Assembly (NCBI GenBank): GCA_950022295.1
Contig: OX465599.1
Coordinates: forward strand, 124,001-188,000
Source of the DNA: Bromus sterilis
Lineage: Eukaryota; Streptophyta; Magnoliopsida; Poales; Poaceae
Length of the DNA: 64,000 nucleotides
Direction: 5' to 3'
Each line of letters opens with the position of its first letter. Position 1 is the stretch's first letter. Positions 39,301 through 53,043 of the stretch are shown here, piece by piece. The translations under genes and the position numbers were made by a program. Under the pieces are notes generated by a model, which was not told the origin of the DNA, ran no database searches, and worked only from the letters and a program-made list of their open reading frames with translations.

Positions 39301-42300
39301 AAACAGGCCAGAATCGGCCAAAACTGCGAGTCTTGATGACCGGCACGTAAATGCACCCTAGGGTTCGTCAATGGTGGAAATCACTCCGGGGACCCAAAAC
39401 GGTGATTAATAGCCCATGAAACAGGCCAGAATCGGCCAAAACTGCGAGTGTTGATGACCGGCACGTAAATGCACCCTTGGGTTCGTCAATTGTGGAATTC
39501 ACTCCAGGGACCCAAAACGGTGATTAATAGCCCATGAAACAGGCCAGAATCGGCCAAAACTGCGAGTGTTGATGACCGGCACGTAAATGCACCCTTGGGT
39601 TCGTCAATTGTGGAAATCACTCCAGGGACCCAAAACGGTGATTAATAGCCAATGATACAGGCCGGAATCGGCCAAAACTGCGAGTGTTGATGACCGGCAC
39701 GTAAATGCACCCTAGGGTTCGTCAATGGTGGAAATCACTCCGGGGACCCAAAACGGTCATTAATAGCCCATGAAACAGGCCAGAATCGGCCAAAACTGCG
39801 AGTGTTGATGACCGGCACGTAAATGCACCCTTGGGTTCGTCAATTGTGGAAATCACTCCAGGGACCCAAAACGGTGATTAATAGCCCATGAAATAGGCCA
39901 GAATCGACCAAAACTACGAGTGTGGATGACCGGAACGTAAATGCACCCTAGGGTTCGTCAATGGTGGAAATCACTCCGGGGACCCAAAACGGTGATTAAT
40001 AGCCCATGAAACAGGCCAAAATCTGCCAAAACTGCGAGTGTTGATGACCGGCACGTAAATGCACCCTGGGTTCCTCAATGGTGGAAATCACTCCGGGGAC
40101 CCAAAACGGTGATTAATAGCCCATGAAACAGGCCAGAATCGGCAAAAACTGCGAGTGTTGATGACCGGCACGTAAATGCACCCTTGGGTTCGTCAATTGT
40201 GGAAATCACTCCAGGAACCTAAAACGGTGATTAATACCCAATGATACAGGCCGGAATCGGCCAAAACTGCGAGTGTTGATGACCGGCACGTAAATGCACC
40301 CTTGGGTTCGTCAATTGTGGAAATCACTCCAGGGACCCAAAACGGTGATTAATAGCCCATGACACAGGCCAGAATCGGCCAAAACTGCGAGTGTTGATGA
40401 CCGACACGTAAATGCACCCTTGGGTTCGTCAATTGTGGAAATCACTCCAGGGACCCAAAACGGTGATTAATAGCCCATGAAACAGGCCAAAATCTGCCAA
40501 AACTGCGAGTGTTGATGACCGGCACGTAAATGCACCCTTGGGTTCGTCAATTGTGGAAATCACTCCAGGGACCCAAAACTGTGATTAATAGCCCATGAAA
40601 CAGGCCAGAATCGGCCAAAACTGCGAGTGTTGATGACCGGCACGTAAATGCACCCTGGGGTTCGTCAATTTTGGAAATCACTCCGGGGACCCAAAACGGT
40701 GATTAATAGCCCACGAAACAGGCCAGAATCGGCCAAAACTGCGAGTCTTGATGACCGGCACGTAAATGCACCCTAGGGTTCGTCAATGGTGGAAATCACT
40801 CCGGGGACCCAAAACGGTGATTAATAGCCCATGAAACAGGCCAGAATCGGCCAAAACTGCGAGTGTTGATGACCGGCACGTAAATGCACCCTTGGGTTCG
40901 TCAATTGTGGAAATCACTCCAGGGACCCAAAACGGTGATTAATAGCCAATGATACAGGCCGGAATCGGCCAAAACTGCGAGTGTTGATGACCGGCACGTA
41001 AATGCACCCTGGGGTTCGTCAATTTTGGAAATCACTCCGGGGACCCAAAACGGTGATTAATAGCCCACGAAACAGGCCAGAATCGGCCAAAACTGCGAGT
41101 GTTGATGACCGGCACGTAAATGCACCCTAGGGTTCGTCAATGGTGGAAATCACTCCGGGGACCCAAAACGGTCATTAATAGCCCATGAAACAGGCCAAAA
41201 TCTTCCAAAACTGCGAGTGTTGATGACCGGCACGTAAATGCACCCTGGGTTCCTCAATGGTGGAATTCACTTCGGGGACCCAAAACGGTGATTAATAGCC
41301 CATGAAACAGGCCAGAATCGGCCAAAACTGCGAGTGTTGATGACCGGCACGTAAATGCACCCTTGGGTTCGTCAATTGTGGAAATCACTCCAGGGACCCA
41401 AAACGGTGATTAATAGCCAATGATACAGGCCGGAATTGGCCAAAACTGCGAGTGTTGATGACCGGCACGTAAATGCACCCTAGGGTTCGTCAATGGTGGA
41501 AATCACTCCGGGGACCCAAAACGGTCATTAATAGCCAATGAAACAGGCCAAAATCTTCCAAAACTGCGAGTGTTGATGACCGGCACGTAAATGCACCCTG
41601 GGTTCCTCAATGGTGGAATTCACTTCGGGGACCCAAAACGGTGATTAATAGCCCATGAAACAGGCCAGAATCGGCCAAAACTGCGAGTGTTGATGACCGG
41701 CACGTAAATGCACCCTTGGGTTCGTCAATTGTGGAAATCACTCCAGGGACCCAAAACGGTGATTAATAGCCCATGAAACAGGCCAAAATCTGCCAAAACT
41801 GCGAGTGTTGATGACCGGCACGTAAATGCACCCTGGGTTCCTCAATGGTGGAAATCACTCCGGGGACCCAAAACGGTGATTAATAGCCCATGAAACAGGC
41901 CAGAATCGACCAAAACTGCGAGTGTTGATGACCGGCACGTAAATGCACCCTTGGGTTCGTCAATTGTGGAAATCACTCCAGGGACCCAAAACGGTGATTA
42001 ATAGCCCATGAAACAGGCCAGAATCGGCCTAAACTGCGAGTCTTGATGACCGGCACGTAAATGCACCCTTGGGTTCGTCAATTGTGGAATTCACTCCAGG
42101 GACCCAAAACGGTGATTAATAGCCCCCACGAAACAGGCCAGAATCGGCCAAAACTGCGAGTGTTGATGACCGGCACGTAAATGCACCCTTGGGTTCGTCA
42201 ATTGTGGAAATCACTCCGGGGACCCAAAACTGTGATTAATAGCCCATGAAGTAGGCCAGAATCGACCAAAACTACAAGTGTGGATGACCGGAACGTAAAT

Positions 42301-43115
42301 GCACCCTAGGGTTCGTCAATGGTGGAAATCACTCCGGGGACCCAAAACGGTCATTAATAGCCCATGAAACAGGCCAAAATCTTCCAAAACTGCGAGTGTT
42401 GATGACCGGCACGTAAATGCACCCTGGGTTCCTCAATGGTGGAAATCACTCCGGGGACCCAAAACGGTGATTAATAGCCCATGAAACAGGCCAGAATCGG
42501 CCAAAACTGCGAGTGTTGATGACCGGCACGTAAATGCACCCTTGGGTTCGTCAATTGTGGAAATCACTCCAGGGACCCAAAACTGTGATTAATAGCCCAT
42601 GAAACAGGCCAGAATCGGCCAAAACTGCGAGTGTTGATGACCGGCACGTAAATGCACCCTGGGGTTCGTCAATTTTGGAAATCACTCCGGGGACCCAAAA
42701 CGGTGATTAATAGCCCACGAAACAGGCCAGAATCGGCCAAAACTGCGAGTCTTGATGACCGGCACGTAAATGCACCCTAGGGTTCGTCAATGGTGGAAAT
42801 CACTCCGGGGACCCAAAACGGTGATTAATAGCCCATGAAACAGGCCAGAATCGGCCAAAACTGCGAGTGTTGATGACCGGCACGTAAATGCACCCTTGGG
42901 TTCGTCAATTGTGGAATTCACTCCAGGGACCCAAAACGGTGATTAATAGCCCATGAAACAGGCCAGAATCGGCCAAAACTGCGAGTGTTGATGACCGGCA
43001 CGTAAATGCACCCTTGGGTTCGTCAATTGTGGAAATCACTCCAGGGACCCAAAACGGTGATTAATAGCCAATGATACAGGCCGGAATCGGCCAAAACTGC
43101 GAGTGTTGATGACCG
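36140..43115 (+). repeat. Higher-order repeat, 3,537/3,419 bp period (30/29 monomers)
   Basis: The first part pairs at 3,537 bp: AAACGGTCAT at 36,214/39,751 and TAATACCC at 36,700/40,237. After about 37,490 the spacing is 3,419 bp: GGAATTGG at 38,013/41,432 and the 120 bp monomers at 38,703/42,122. The 118 bp change is one monomer (the GAATTCACTCC type near 37,370-37,490) missing from the second copy. The pairing ends near 39,700/43,115, where CCCTAGGG meets CCCTGGGG. Confidence 0.84.
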
Positions 43116-44690
43116 GCACGTAAATGCACCCTGGGGTTCGTCAATTTTGGAAATCACTCCGGGGACCCAAAACGGTGATTAATAGCCCACGAAACAGGCC
43201 AGAATCGGCCAAAACTGCGAGTGTTGATGACCGGCACGTAAATGCACCCTAGGGTTCGTCAATGGTGGAAATCACTCCGGGGACCCAAAACGGTCATTAA
43301 TAGCCCATGAAACAGGCCAAAATCTTCCAAAACTGCGAGTGTTGATGACCGGCACGTAAATGCACCCTGGGTTCCTCAATGGTGGAATTCACTTCGGGGA
43401 CCCAAAACGGTGATTAATAGCCCATGAAACAGGCCAGAATCGGCCAAAACTGCGAGTGTTGATGACCGGCACGTAAATGCACCCTTGGGTTCGTCAATTG
43501 TGGAAATCACTCCAGGGACCCAAAACGGTGATTAATAGCCAATGATACAGGCCGGAATTGGCCAAAACTGCGAGTGTTGATGACCGGCACGTAAATGCAC
43601 CCTAGGGTTCGTCAATGGTGGAAATCACTCCGGGGACCCAAAACGGTCATTAATAGCCAATGAAACAGGCCAAAATCTTCCAAAACTGCGAGTGTTGATG
43701 ACCGGCACGTAAATGCACCCTGGGTTCCTCAATGGTGGAATTCACTTCGGGGACCCAAAACGGTGATTAATAGCCCATGAAACAGGCCAGAATCGGCCAA
43801 AACTGCGAGTGTTGATGACCGGCACGTAAATGCACCCTTGGGTTCGTCAATTGTGGAAATCACTCCAGGGACCCAAAACGGTGATTAATAGCCCATGAAA
43901 CAGGCCAAAATCTGCCAAAACTGCGAGTGTTGATGACCGGCACGTAAATGCACCCTGGGTTCCTCAATGGTGGAAATCACTCCGGGGACCCAAAACGGTG
44001 ATTAATAGCCCATGAAACAGGCCAGAATCGACCAAAACTGCGAGTGTTGATGACCGGCACGTAAATGCACCCTTGGGTTCGTCAATTGTGGAAATCACTC
44101 CAGGGACCCAAAACGGTGATTAATAGCCCATGAAACAGGCCAGAATCGGCCTAAACTGCGAGTCTTGATGACCGGCACGTAAATGCACCCTTGGGTTCGT
44201 CAATTGTGGAATTCACTCCAGGGACCCAAAACGGTGATTAATAGCCCCCACGAAACAGGCCAGAATCGGCCAAAACTGCGAGTGTTGATGACCGGCACGT
44301 AAATGCACCCTTGGGTTCGTCAATTGTGGAAATCACTCCGGGGACCCAAAACTGTGATTAATAGCCCATGAAGTAGGCCAGAATCGACCAAAACTACAAG
44401 TGTGGATGACCGGAACGTAAATGCACCCTAGGGTTCGTCAATGGTGGAAATCACTCCGGGGACCCAAAACGGTCATTAATAGCCCATGAAACAGGCCAAA
44501 ATCTTCCAAAACTGCGAGTGTTGATGACCGGCACGTAAATGCACCCTTGGTTCCTCAATGGTGGAAATCACTCCGGGGACCCAAAACGGTGATTAATAGC
44601 CCATGAAACAGGCCAGAATCGGCCAAAACTGCGAGTGTTGATGACCGGCACGTAAATGCACCCTTGGGTTCGTCAATTGTGGAAATCACT
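40500..44690 (+). repeat. Nested tandem repeat, 2,004/2,122 bp period
   Basis: The AAAACTGT allele at 40,575/42,579 gives 2,004 bp (17 monomers minus 2). Beyond about 40,910 the spacing becomes 2,122 bp (18 monomers minus 2), shown by GGAATTGG at 41,432/43,554 and the 120 bp monomers at 42,122/44,244. One monomer is therefore present in the downstream copy and absent upstream. This period overlaps the 3.4-3.5 kb repeat, so the two exchanges happened one after the other. Confidence 0.8.
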
Positions 44691-46190
44691 CCAGGGACCC
44701 AAAACGGTGATTAATAGCCAATGATACAGGCCGGAATCGGCCAAAACTGCGAGTGTTGATGACCGGCACGTAAATGCACCCTTGGGTTCGTCAATTGTGG
44801 AAATCACTCCAGGGACCCAAAACGGTCATTAATAGCCCATGAAACAGGCTAGAATCATCCAAAACTGCGAGTGTTGATGACCGGCACGTAAATGCACCCT
44901 TGGGTTCGTCAAATTGTGGAAATCACTCCAGGGACCCAAAACGGTCATTAATAGCCCATGAAACAGGCCAGAATCGGCCAAAACTGCGAGTGTTGATGAC
45001 AGGCACGTAAATGCACCCTTGGGTTCGTCAATGGTGGAAATCACTCCGAGGATCCAAAACGGTGATTAATAGCCCATGAAACAGGCTAGAATCGGCCAAA
45101 ACTGCGAGTGTTGTTGACCGACATGTAAATGCACCCTAGGGTTCGTCAATGGTGGAAATCACTCCGGGGACCCAAAACGGTGATTAATAGCCCATGAAAC
45201 AGGCCAAAATCTTCCAAAACTGCGAGTGTTGATGACCGGCACGTAAATGCACCCTTGGGTTCGTCAATTGTGGAAATCACTCCAGGGACCCAAAACGGTG
45301 ATTAATAGCCCATGAAATAGGCCAGAATCGACCAAAACTACGAGTGTGGATGACCGGAACGTAAATGCACCCTAGGGTTCTTCAATGGTGGAAATCACTC
45401 CGGGGACCCAAAACGGTCATTAATAGCCCATGAAACAGGCCAAAATCTTCCAAAACTGCGAGTGTTGATGACCGGCACGTAAATGCACCCTGGGTTCCTC
45501 AATGGTGGAAATCACTTCGGGGACCCAAAACGGTGATTAATAGCCCATGAAACAGGCTAGAATTGGCCAAAACTGCGAGTGTTGTTGACCGACACGTAAA
45601 TGCACCCTAGGGTTCGTCAATGGTGGAAATCACTCCGGGGACCCAAAACGGTGATTAATAGCCCATGAAACAGGCCAAAATCTTCCAAAACTGCGAGTGT
45701 TGATGACCGGCACGTAAATGCACCCTTGGGTTCGTCAATTGTGGAAATCACTCCAGGGACCCAAAACGGTGATTAATAGCCCATGAAATAGGCCAGAATC
45801 GACCAAAACTACGAGTGTGGATGACCGGAACGTAAATGCACCCTAGGGTTCGTCAATGGTGGAAATCACTCCGGGGACCCAAAACGGTCATTAATAGCCC
45901 ATGAAACAGGCCAAAACTGCGAGTGTTGATGACAGGCACGTAAATGCACCCTTGGGTTCGTCAATGGTGGAAATCACTCCGAGGATCCAAAACGGTGATT
46001 AATAGCCCATGAAACAGGCTAGAATCGGCCAAAACTGCGAGTGTTGTTGACCGACACGTAAATGCACCCTAGGGTTCGTCAATGGTGGAAATCACTCCGG
46101 GGACCCAAAACGGTGATTAATAGCCCATGAAACAGGCCAAAATCTTCCAAATCTGCGAGTGTTGATGACCGGCACGTAAATGCACCCTGG
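44690..46190 (+). repeat. Irregular segment with ~4-monomer repeats
   Basis: The ACAGGCTAG allele recurs at 45,081, 45,552 and 46,014, spaced 471 bp (4 monomers minus 1) and 462 bp (4 monomers minus 10). Each is followed by TTGTTGACCGACA, then an AAAATCTTCC monomer. The first two are followed further by a CCCATGAAATAG/ACTACGAGTG monomer, while the third goes straight to GGGTTCCTC. Private changes include ACATGTAAATG near 45,121, GGTTCTTCAATGG near 45,375, GAATTGGCC near 45,561 and AAATCTGCGAG near 46,149. This is the least regular part of the array. Confidence 0.75.
45868..45975 (+). repeat. 108 bp monomer with a 10 bp internal deletion
   Basis: The usual order CAGGCC, AGAATCGGCC, AAAACTG is shortened here to CAGGCC directly followed by AAAACTG (around 45,912). 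The missing ten bases lie between the two GGCC tetramers, and one GGCC remains. This is the product expected from slippage or single-strand annealing between short direct repeats. The left half of the monomer carries the GGTCATT allele and the right half ACAGGCACG, so an exchange between two types at this point is also possible. It is the only indel larger than 2 bp that I found. Confidence 0.9.
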
Positions 46191-49100
46191 GTTCCTCAAT
46201 GGTGGAAATCACTTCGGGGACCCAAAACGGTGATTAATAGCCCATGAAACAGGCCAGAATCGGCCAAAACTGCGAGTGTTGATGACCGGCACGTAATTGC
46301 ACCCTGGGGTTCGTCAATGGTGGAAATCACTCCGGGGACGCAAAACGGTGATTAATAGCCCATGAAACAGGCCAAAATCAACCAAAACTGCGAGTGTTGA
46401 TGACCGGCATGTAAATGCACCCTGGGGTTCGTCAATGGTGGAAATCACTCCGGGGACCCAAAACGGTGATTAATAGCCCATGAAATAGGCCAGAATCGGC
46501 CAAAACTGCGAGCGTTGATGACCGGCACGTAAATGCACCCTTGGGTTCGTCAATTTTGGAAATCACTCCGGGGACCCAAAACGGTGATCAATAGCCCACG
46601 AAACAGGCCAGAATCGGCCAAAACTGCGAGTGTTGATGACCGGCACGTAAATGCACCCTAGGGTTCGTCAATGGTGGAAATCACTCCGGGGACCCAAAAC
46701 GGTCATTAATAGCCCATGAAACAGGCCAGAATCGGCCAAAACTGCGAGTGTTGATGACCGGCACGTAAATGCACCCTTGGGTTCGTCAATTGTGGAAATC
46801 ACTCCAGGGACCCAAAACGGTGATTAATAGCCCATGAAACAGGCCAAAATCTGCCAAAACTGCGAGTGTTGATGACCGGCACGTAAATGCACCCTGGGTT
46901 CCTCAATGGTGGAAATCACTCCGGGGACCCAAAACGGTGATTAATAGCCCATGAAACAGGCCAGAATCGGCAAAAACTGCGAGTGTTGATGACCGGCACG
47001 TAAATGCACCCTTGGGTTCGTCAATTGTGGAAATCACTCCAGGAACCTAAAACGGTGATTAATACCCAATGATACAGGCCGGAATCGGCCAAAACTGCGA
47101 GTGTTGATGACCGGCACGTAAATGCACCCTTGGGTTCGTCAATTGTGGAAATCACTCCAGGGACCCAAAACGGTGATTAATAGCCCATGACACAGGCCAG
47201 AATCGGCCAAAACTGCGAGTGTTGATGACCGACACGTAAATGCACCCTTGGGTTCGTCAATTGTGGAAATCACTCCAGGGACCCAAAACGGTGATTAATA
47301 GCCCATGAAACAGGCCAAAATCTTCCAAAACTGCGAGTGTTGATGACCGGCACGTAAATGCACCCTTGGGTTCGTCAATTGTGGAAATCACTCCAGGGAC
47401 CCAAAACTGTGATTAATAGCCCATGAAACAGGCCAGAATCGGCCAAAACTGCGAGTGTTGATGACCGGCACGTAAATGCACCCTGGGGTTCGTCAATTTT
47501 GGAAATCACTCCGGGGACCCAAAACGGTGATTAATAGCCCACGAAACAGGCCAGAATCGGCCAAAACTGCGAGTCTTGATGACCGGCACGTAAATGCACC
47601 CTAGGGTTCGTCAATGGTGGAAATCACTCCGGGGACCCAAAACGGTGATTAATAGCCCATGAAACAGGCCAGAATCGGCCAAAACTGCGAGTGTTGATGA
47701 CCGGCACGTAAATGCACCCTTGGGTTCGTCAATTGTGGAATTCACTCCAGGGACCCAAAACGGTGATTAATAGCCCATGAAACAGGCCAGAATCGGCCAA
47801 AACTGCGAGTGTTGATGACCGGCACGTAAATGCACCCTTGGGTTCGTCAATTGTGGAAATCACTCCAGGGACCCTAAACGGTGATTAATAGCCAATGATA
47901 CAGGCCGAAATCGGCCAAAACTGCGAGTGTTGATGACCGGCACGTAAATGCACCCTTGGGTTCGTCAATTGTGGAATTCACTCCAGGGACCCAAAACGGT
48001 GATTAATAGCCCATGAAACAGGCCAGAATCGGCCAAAACTGCGAGTGTTGATGACCGGCACGTAAATGCACCCTTGGGTTCGTCAATTGTGGAAATCACT
48101 CCAGGGACCCAAAACGGTTATTAATAGCCAATGATACAGGCCGGAATCGGCCAAAACTGCGAGTGTTGATGACCGGCACGTAAATGCACCCTGGGGTTCG
48201 TCAATTTTGGAAATCACTCCGGGGACCCAAAACGGTGATTAATAGCCCACGAAACAGGCCAGAATCGGCCAAAACTGCGAGTGTTGATGACCGGCACGTA
48301 AATGCACCCTAGGGTTCGGAAATGGTGGAAATCACTCCGGGGACCCAAAACGGTCATTAATAGCCCATGAAACAGGCCAAAATCTTCCAAAACTGCGAGT
48401 GTTGATGACCGGCACGTAAATGCACCCTTGGTTCCTCAATGGTGGAAATCACTCCGGGGACCCAAAACGGTGATTAATAGCCCATGAAACAGGCCAGAAT
48501 CGGCCAAAACTGCGAGTGTTGATGACCGGCACGTAAATGCACCCTTGGGTTCGTCAATTGTGGAAATCACTCCAGGGACCCAAAACGGTGATTAATAGCC
48601 AATGATACAGGCCGGAATCGGCCAAAACTGCGAGTGTTGATGACCGGCACGTAAATGCACCCTTGGGTTCGTCAATTGTGGAAATCACTCCAGGGACCCA
48701 AAACGGTCATTAATAGCCCATGAAACAGGCTAGAATCATCCAAAACTGCGAGTGTTGATGACCGGCACGTAAATGCACCCTTGGGTTCGTCAATTGTGGA
48801 AATCACTCCAGGGACCCAAAACGGTGATTAATAGCCAATGATACAGGCCGGAATCGGCCAAAACTGCGAGTGTTGATGACCGGCACGTAAATGCACCATG
48901 GGGTTCGTCAATTTTGGAAATCACTCCGGGGACCCAAAACGGTGATTAATAGCCCACGAAACAGGCCAGAATCGGCAAAAACTGCGAGTGTTGATGACCG
49001 GCACGTAAATGCACCCTAGGGTTCGTCAATGGTGGAAATCACTCCGGGGACCCAAAACGGTGATTAATAGCCCATGAAACAGGCCAGAATCGGCCAAAAC

Positions 49101-51960
49101 TGCGAGTGTTGATGACCGGCACGTAAATGCACCCTGGGGTTCGTCAATTTTGGAAATCACTCCGGGGACCCAAAACGGTGATTAATAGCCCACGAAACAG
49201 GCCAGAATCGGCCAAAACTGCGAGTGTTGATGACAGGCACGTAAATGCACCCTTGGGTTCGTCAATGGTGGAAATCACTCCGAGGATCCAAAACGGTGAT
49301 TAATAGCCCATGAAACAGGCTAGAATCGGCCAAAACTGCGAGTGTTGTTGACCGACACGTAAATGCACCCTAGGGTTCGTCAATGGTGGAAATCACTCCG
49401 GGGACCCAAAACGGTGATTAATAGCCCATGAAACAGGCCAAAATCTTCCAAAACTGCGAGTGTTGATGACCGGCACGTAAATGCACCCTTGGGTTCGTCA
49501 ATTGTGGAAATCACTCCAGGGACCCAAAACGGTGATTAATAGCCCATGAAATAGGCCAGAATCGACCAAAACTACGAGTGTGGATGACCGGAACGTAAAT
49601 GCACCCTAGGGTTCGTCAATGGTGGAAATCACTCCGGGGACCCAAAACGGTCATTAATAGCCCATGAAACAGGCCAAAATCTTCCAAAACTGCGAGTGTT
49701 GATGACCGGCACGTAAATGCACCCTGGGTTCCTCAATGGTGGAAATCACTTCGGGGACCCAAAACGGTGATTAATAGCCCATGAAACAGGCCAGAATCGG
49801 CCAAAACTGCGAGTGTTGATGACCGGCACGTAATTGCACCCTGGGGTTCGTCAATGGTGGAAATCACTCCGGGGACGCAAAACGGTGATTAATAGCCCAT
49901 GAAACAGGCCAGAATCAAGCAAAACTGCGAGTGTTGATGACCGGCATGTAAATGCACCCTGGGGTTCGTCAATGGTGGAAATCACTCCGGGGACCCAAAA
50001 CGGTGATTAATAGCCCATGAAATAGGCCAGAATCGGCCAAAACTGCGAGCGTTGATGACCGGCACGTAAATGCACCCTTGGGTTCGTCAATTTTGGAAAT
50101 CACTCCGGGGACCCAAAACGGTGATCAATAGCCCACGAAACAGGCCAGAATCGGCCAAAACTGCGAGTGTTGATGACCGGCACGTAAATGCACCCTAGGG
50201 TTCGTCAATGGTGGAAATCACTCCGGGGACCCAAAACGGTCATTAATAGCCCATGAAACAGGCCAGAATCGGCCAAAACTGCGAGTGTTGATGACCGGCA
50301 CGTAAATGCACCCTTGGGTTCGTCAATTGTGGAAATCACTCCAGGGACCCAAAACGGTGATTAATAGCCCATGAAACAGGCCAAAATCTGCCAAAACTGC
50401 GAGTGTTGATGACCGGCACGTAAATGCACCCTGGGTTCCTCAATGGTGGAAATCACTCCGGGGACCCAAAACGGTGATTAATAGCCCATGAAACAGGCCA
50501 GAATCGGCAAAAACTGCGAGTGTTGATGACCGGCACGTAAATGCACCCTTGGGTTCGTCAATTGTGGAAATCACTCCAGGAACCTAAAACGGTGATTAAT
50601 ACCCAATGATACAGGCCGGAATCGGCCAAAACTGCGAGTGTTGATGACCGGCACGTAAATGCACCCTTGGGTTCGTCAATTGTGGAAATCACTCCAGGGA
50701 CCCAAAACGGTGATTAATAGCCCATGACACAGGCCAGAATCGGCCAAAACTGCGAGTGTTGATGACCGACACGTAAATGCACCCTTGGGTTCGTCAATTG
50801 TGGAAATCACTCCAGGGACCCAAAACGGTGATTAATAGCCCATGAAACAGGCCAAAATCTGCCAAAACTGCGAGTGTTGATGACCGGCACGTAAATGCAC
50901 CCTTGGGTTCGTCAATTGTGGAAATCACTCCAGGGACCCAAAACTGTGATTAATAGCCCATGAAACAGGCCAGAATCGGCCAAAACTGCGAGTGTTGATG
51001 ACCGGCACGTAAATGCACCCTGGGGTTCGTCAATTTTGGAAATCACTCCGGGGACCCAAAACGGTGATTAATAGCCCACGAAACAGGCCAGAATCGGCCA
51101 AAACTGCGAGTCTTGATGACCGGCACGTAAATGCACCCTAGGGTTCGTCAATGGTGGAAATCACTCCGGGGACCCAAAACGGTGATTAATAGCCCATGAA
51201 ACAGGCCAGAATCGGCCAAAACTGCGAGTGTTGATGACCGGCACGTAAATGCACCCTTGGGTTCGTCAATTGTGGAATTCACTCCAGGGACCCAAAACGG
51301 TGATTAATAGCCCATGAAACAGGCCAGAATCGGCCAAAACTGCGAGTGTTGATGACCGGCACGTAAATGCACCCTTGGGTTCGTCAATTGTGGAAATCAC
51401 TCCAGGGACCCAAAACGGTGATTAATAGCCAATGATACAGGCCGGAATCGGCCAAAACTGCGAGTGTTGATGACCGGCACGTAAATGCACCCTTGGGTTC
51501 GTCAATTGTGGAATTCACTCCAGGGACCCAAAACGGTGATTACTAGCCCATGAAACAGGCCAGAATCGGCCAAAACTGCGAGTGTTGATGACCGGCACGT
51601 AAATGCACCCTTGGGTTCGTCAATTGTGGAAATCACTCCAGGGACCCAAAACGGTGATTAATAGCCAATGATACAGGCCGGAATCGGCCAAAACTGCGAG
51701 TGTTGATGACCGGCACGTAAATGCACCCTGGGGTTCGTCAATTTTGGAAATCACTCCGGGGACCCAAAACGGTGATTAATAGCCCACGAAACAGGCCAGA
51801 ATCGGCCAAAACTGCGAGTGTTGATGACCGGCACGTAAATGCACCCTAGGGTTCGTCAATGGTGGAAATCACTCCGGGGACCCAAAACGGTCATTAATAG
51901 CCCATGAAACAGGCCAAAATCTTCCAAAACTGCGAGTGTTGATGACCGGCACGTAAATGC
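46190..51960 (+). repeat. Repeat at 3,537 bp offset (46.19-48.43 kb and 49.73-51.96 kb)
   Basis: TAATACCC at 47,065/50,602 and AAAACTGT at 47,403/50,940 are 3,537 bp apart (30 monomers minus 3), and the TAATTGCACC monomers near 46,297 and 49,833 also pair. Copies differ by single changes: AATCAACC against AATCAAGC (about 46,378 and 49,913), AAAATCTTCC against AAAATCTGCC, CCCTAAACGG (47,871) against CCCAAAACGG, and a private TTCGGAAATGG near 48,317. The match ends near 48,430/51,960, where CCCTTGGTTCC meets CCCTGGGTTCC. Confidence 0.8.
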
Positions 51961-53043
51961 ACCCTGGGTTCCTCAATGGTGGAATTCACTTCGGGGACCC
52001 AAAACGGTGATTAATAGCCCATGAAACAGGCCAGAATCGGCCAAAACTGCGAGTGTTGATGACCGGCACGTAAATGCACCCTTGGGTTCGTCAATTGTGG
52101 AAATCACTCCAGGGACCCAAAACGGTGATTAATAGCCAATGATACAGACCGGAATTGGCCAAAACTGCGAGTGTTGATGACCGGCACGTAAATGCACCCT
52201 AGGGTTCGTCAATGGTGGAAATCACTCCGGGGACCCAAAACGGTCATTAATAGCCAATGAAACAGGCCAAAATCTTCCAAAACTGCGAGTGTTGATGACC
52301 GGCACGTAAATGCACCCTGGGTTCCTCAATGGTGGAATTCACTTCGGGGACCCAAAACGGTGATTAATAGCCCATGAAACAGGCCAGAATCGGCCAAAAC
52401 TGCGAGTGTTGATGACCGGCACGTAAATGCACCCTTGGGTTCGTCAATTGTGGAAATCACTCCAGGGACCCAAAACGGTGATTAATAGCCCATGAAACAG
52501 GCCAAAATCTGCCAAAACTGCGAGTGTTGATGACCGGCACGTAAATGCACCCTGGGTTCCTCAATGGTGGAAATCACTCCGGGGACCCAAAACGGTGATT
52601 AATAGCCCATGAAACAGGCCAGAATCGACCAAAACTGCGAGTGTTGATGACCGGCACGTAAATGCACCCTTGGGTTCGTCAATTGTGGAAATCACTCCAG
52701 GGACCCAAAACGGTGATTAATAGCCCATGAAACAGGCCAGAATCGGCCTAAACTGCGAGTCTTGATGACCGGCACGTAAATGCACCCTTGGGTTCGTCAA
52801 TTGTGGAATTCACTCCAGGGACCCAAAACGGTGATTAATAGCCCCCACGAAACAGGCCAGAATCGGCAAAAACTGCGAGTGTTGATGACCGGCACGTAAA
52901 TGCACCCTTGGGTTCGTCAATTGTGGAAATCACTCCGGGGACCCAAAACTGTGATTAATAGCCCATGAAGTAGGCCAGAATCGACCAAAACTACAAGTGT
53001 GGATGACCGGAACGTAAATGCACCCTAGGGTTCGTCAATGGTG
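47264..53043 (+). repeat. Tandem duplication, unit 1 (49 monomers, 5,778 bp)
   Basis: Unit 1 pairs with the following segment. Markers at 5,778 bp: AAAACTGT at 47,403/53,181, the private ACCCTAAACGG at 47,871/53,649, and the private ATGCACCATG at 48,891/54,669. Markers at 5,896 bp: AATCAAGC at 49,913/55,809, CAGACCGG at 52,145/58,041, the 120 bp monomers at 52,841/58,737, and GGCAAAAACTG beside them at 52,861/58,757. The offset changes between 48,900 and 49,913 because unit 2 holds one extra monomer. Five or more private alleles shared in order make this a secure duplication. Confidence 0.92.
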
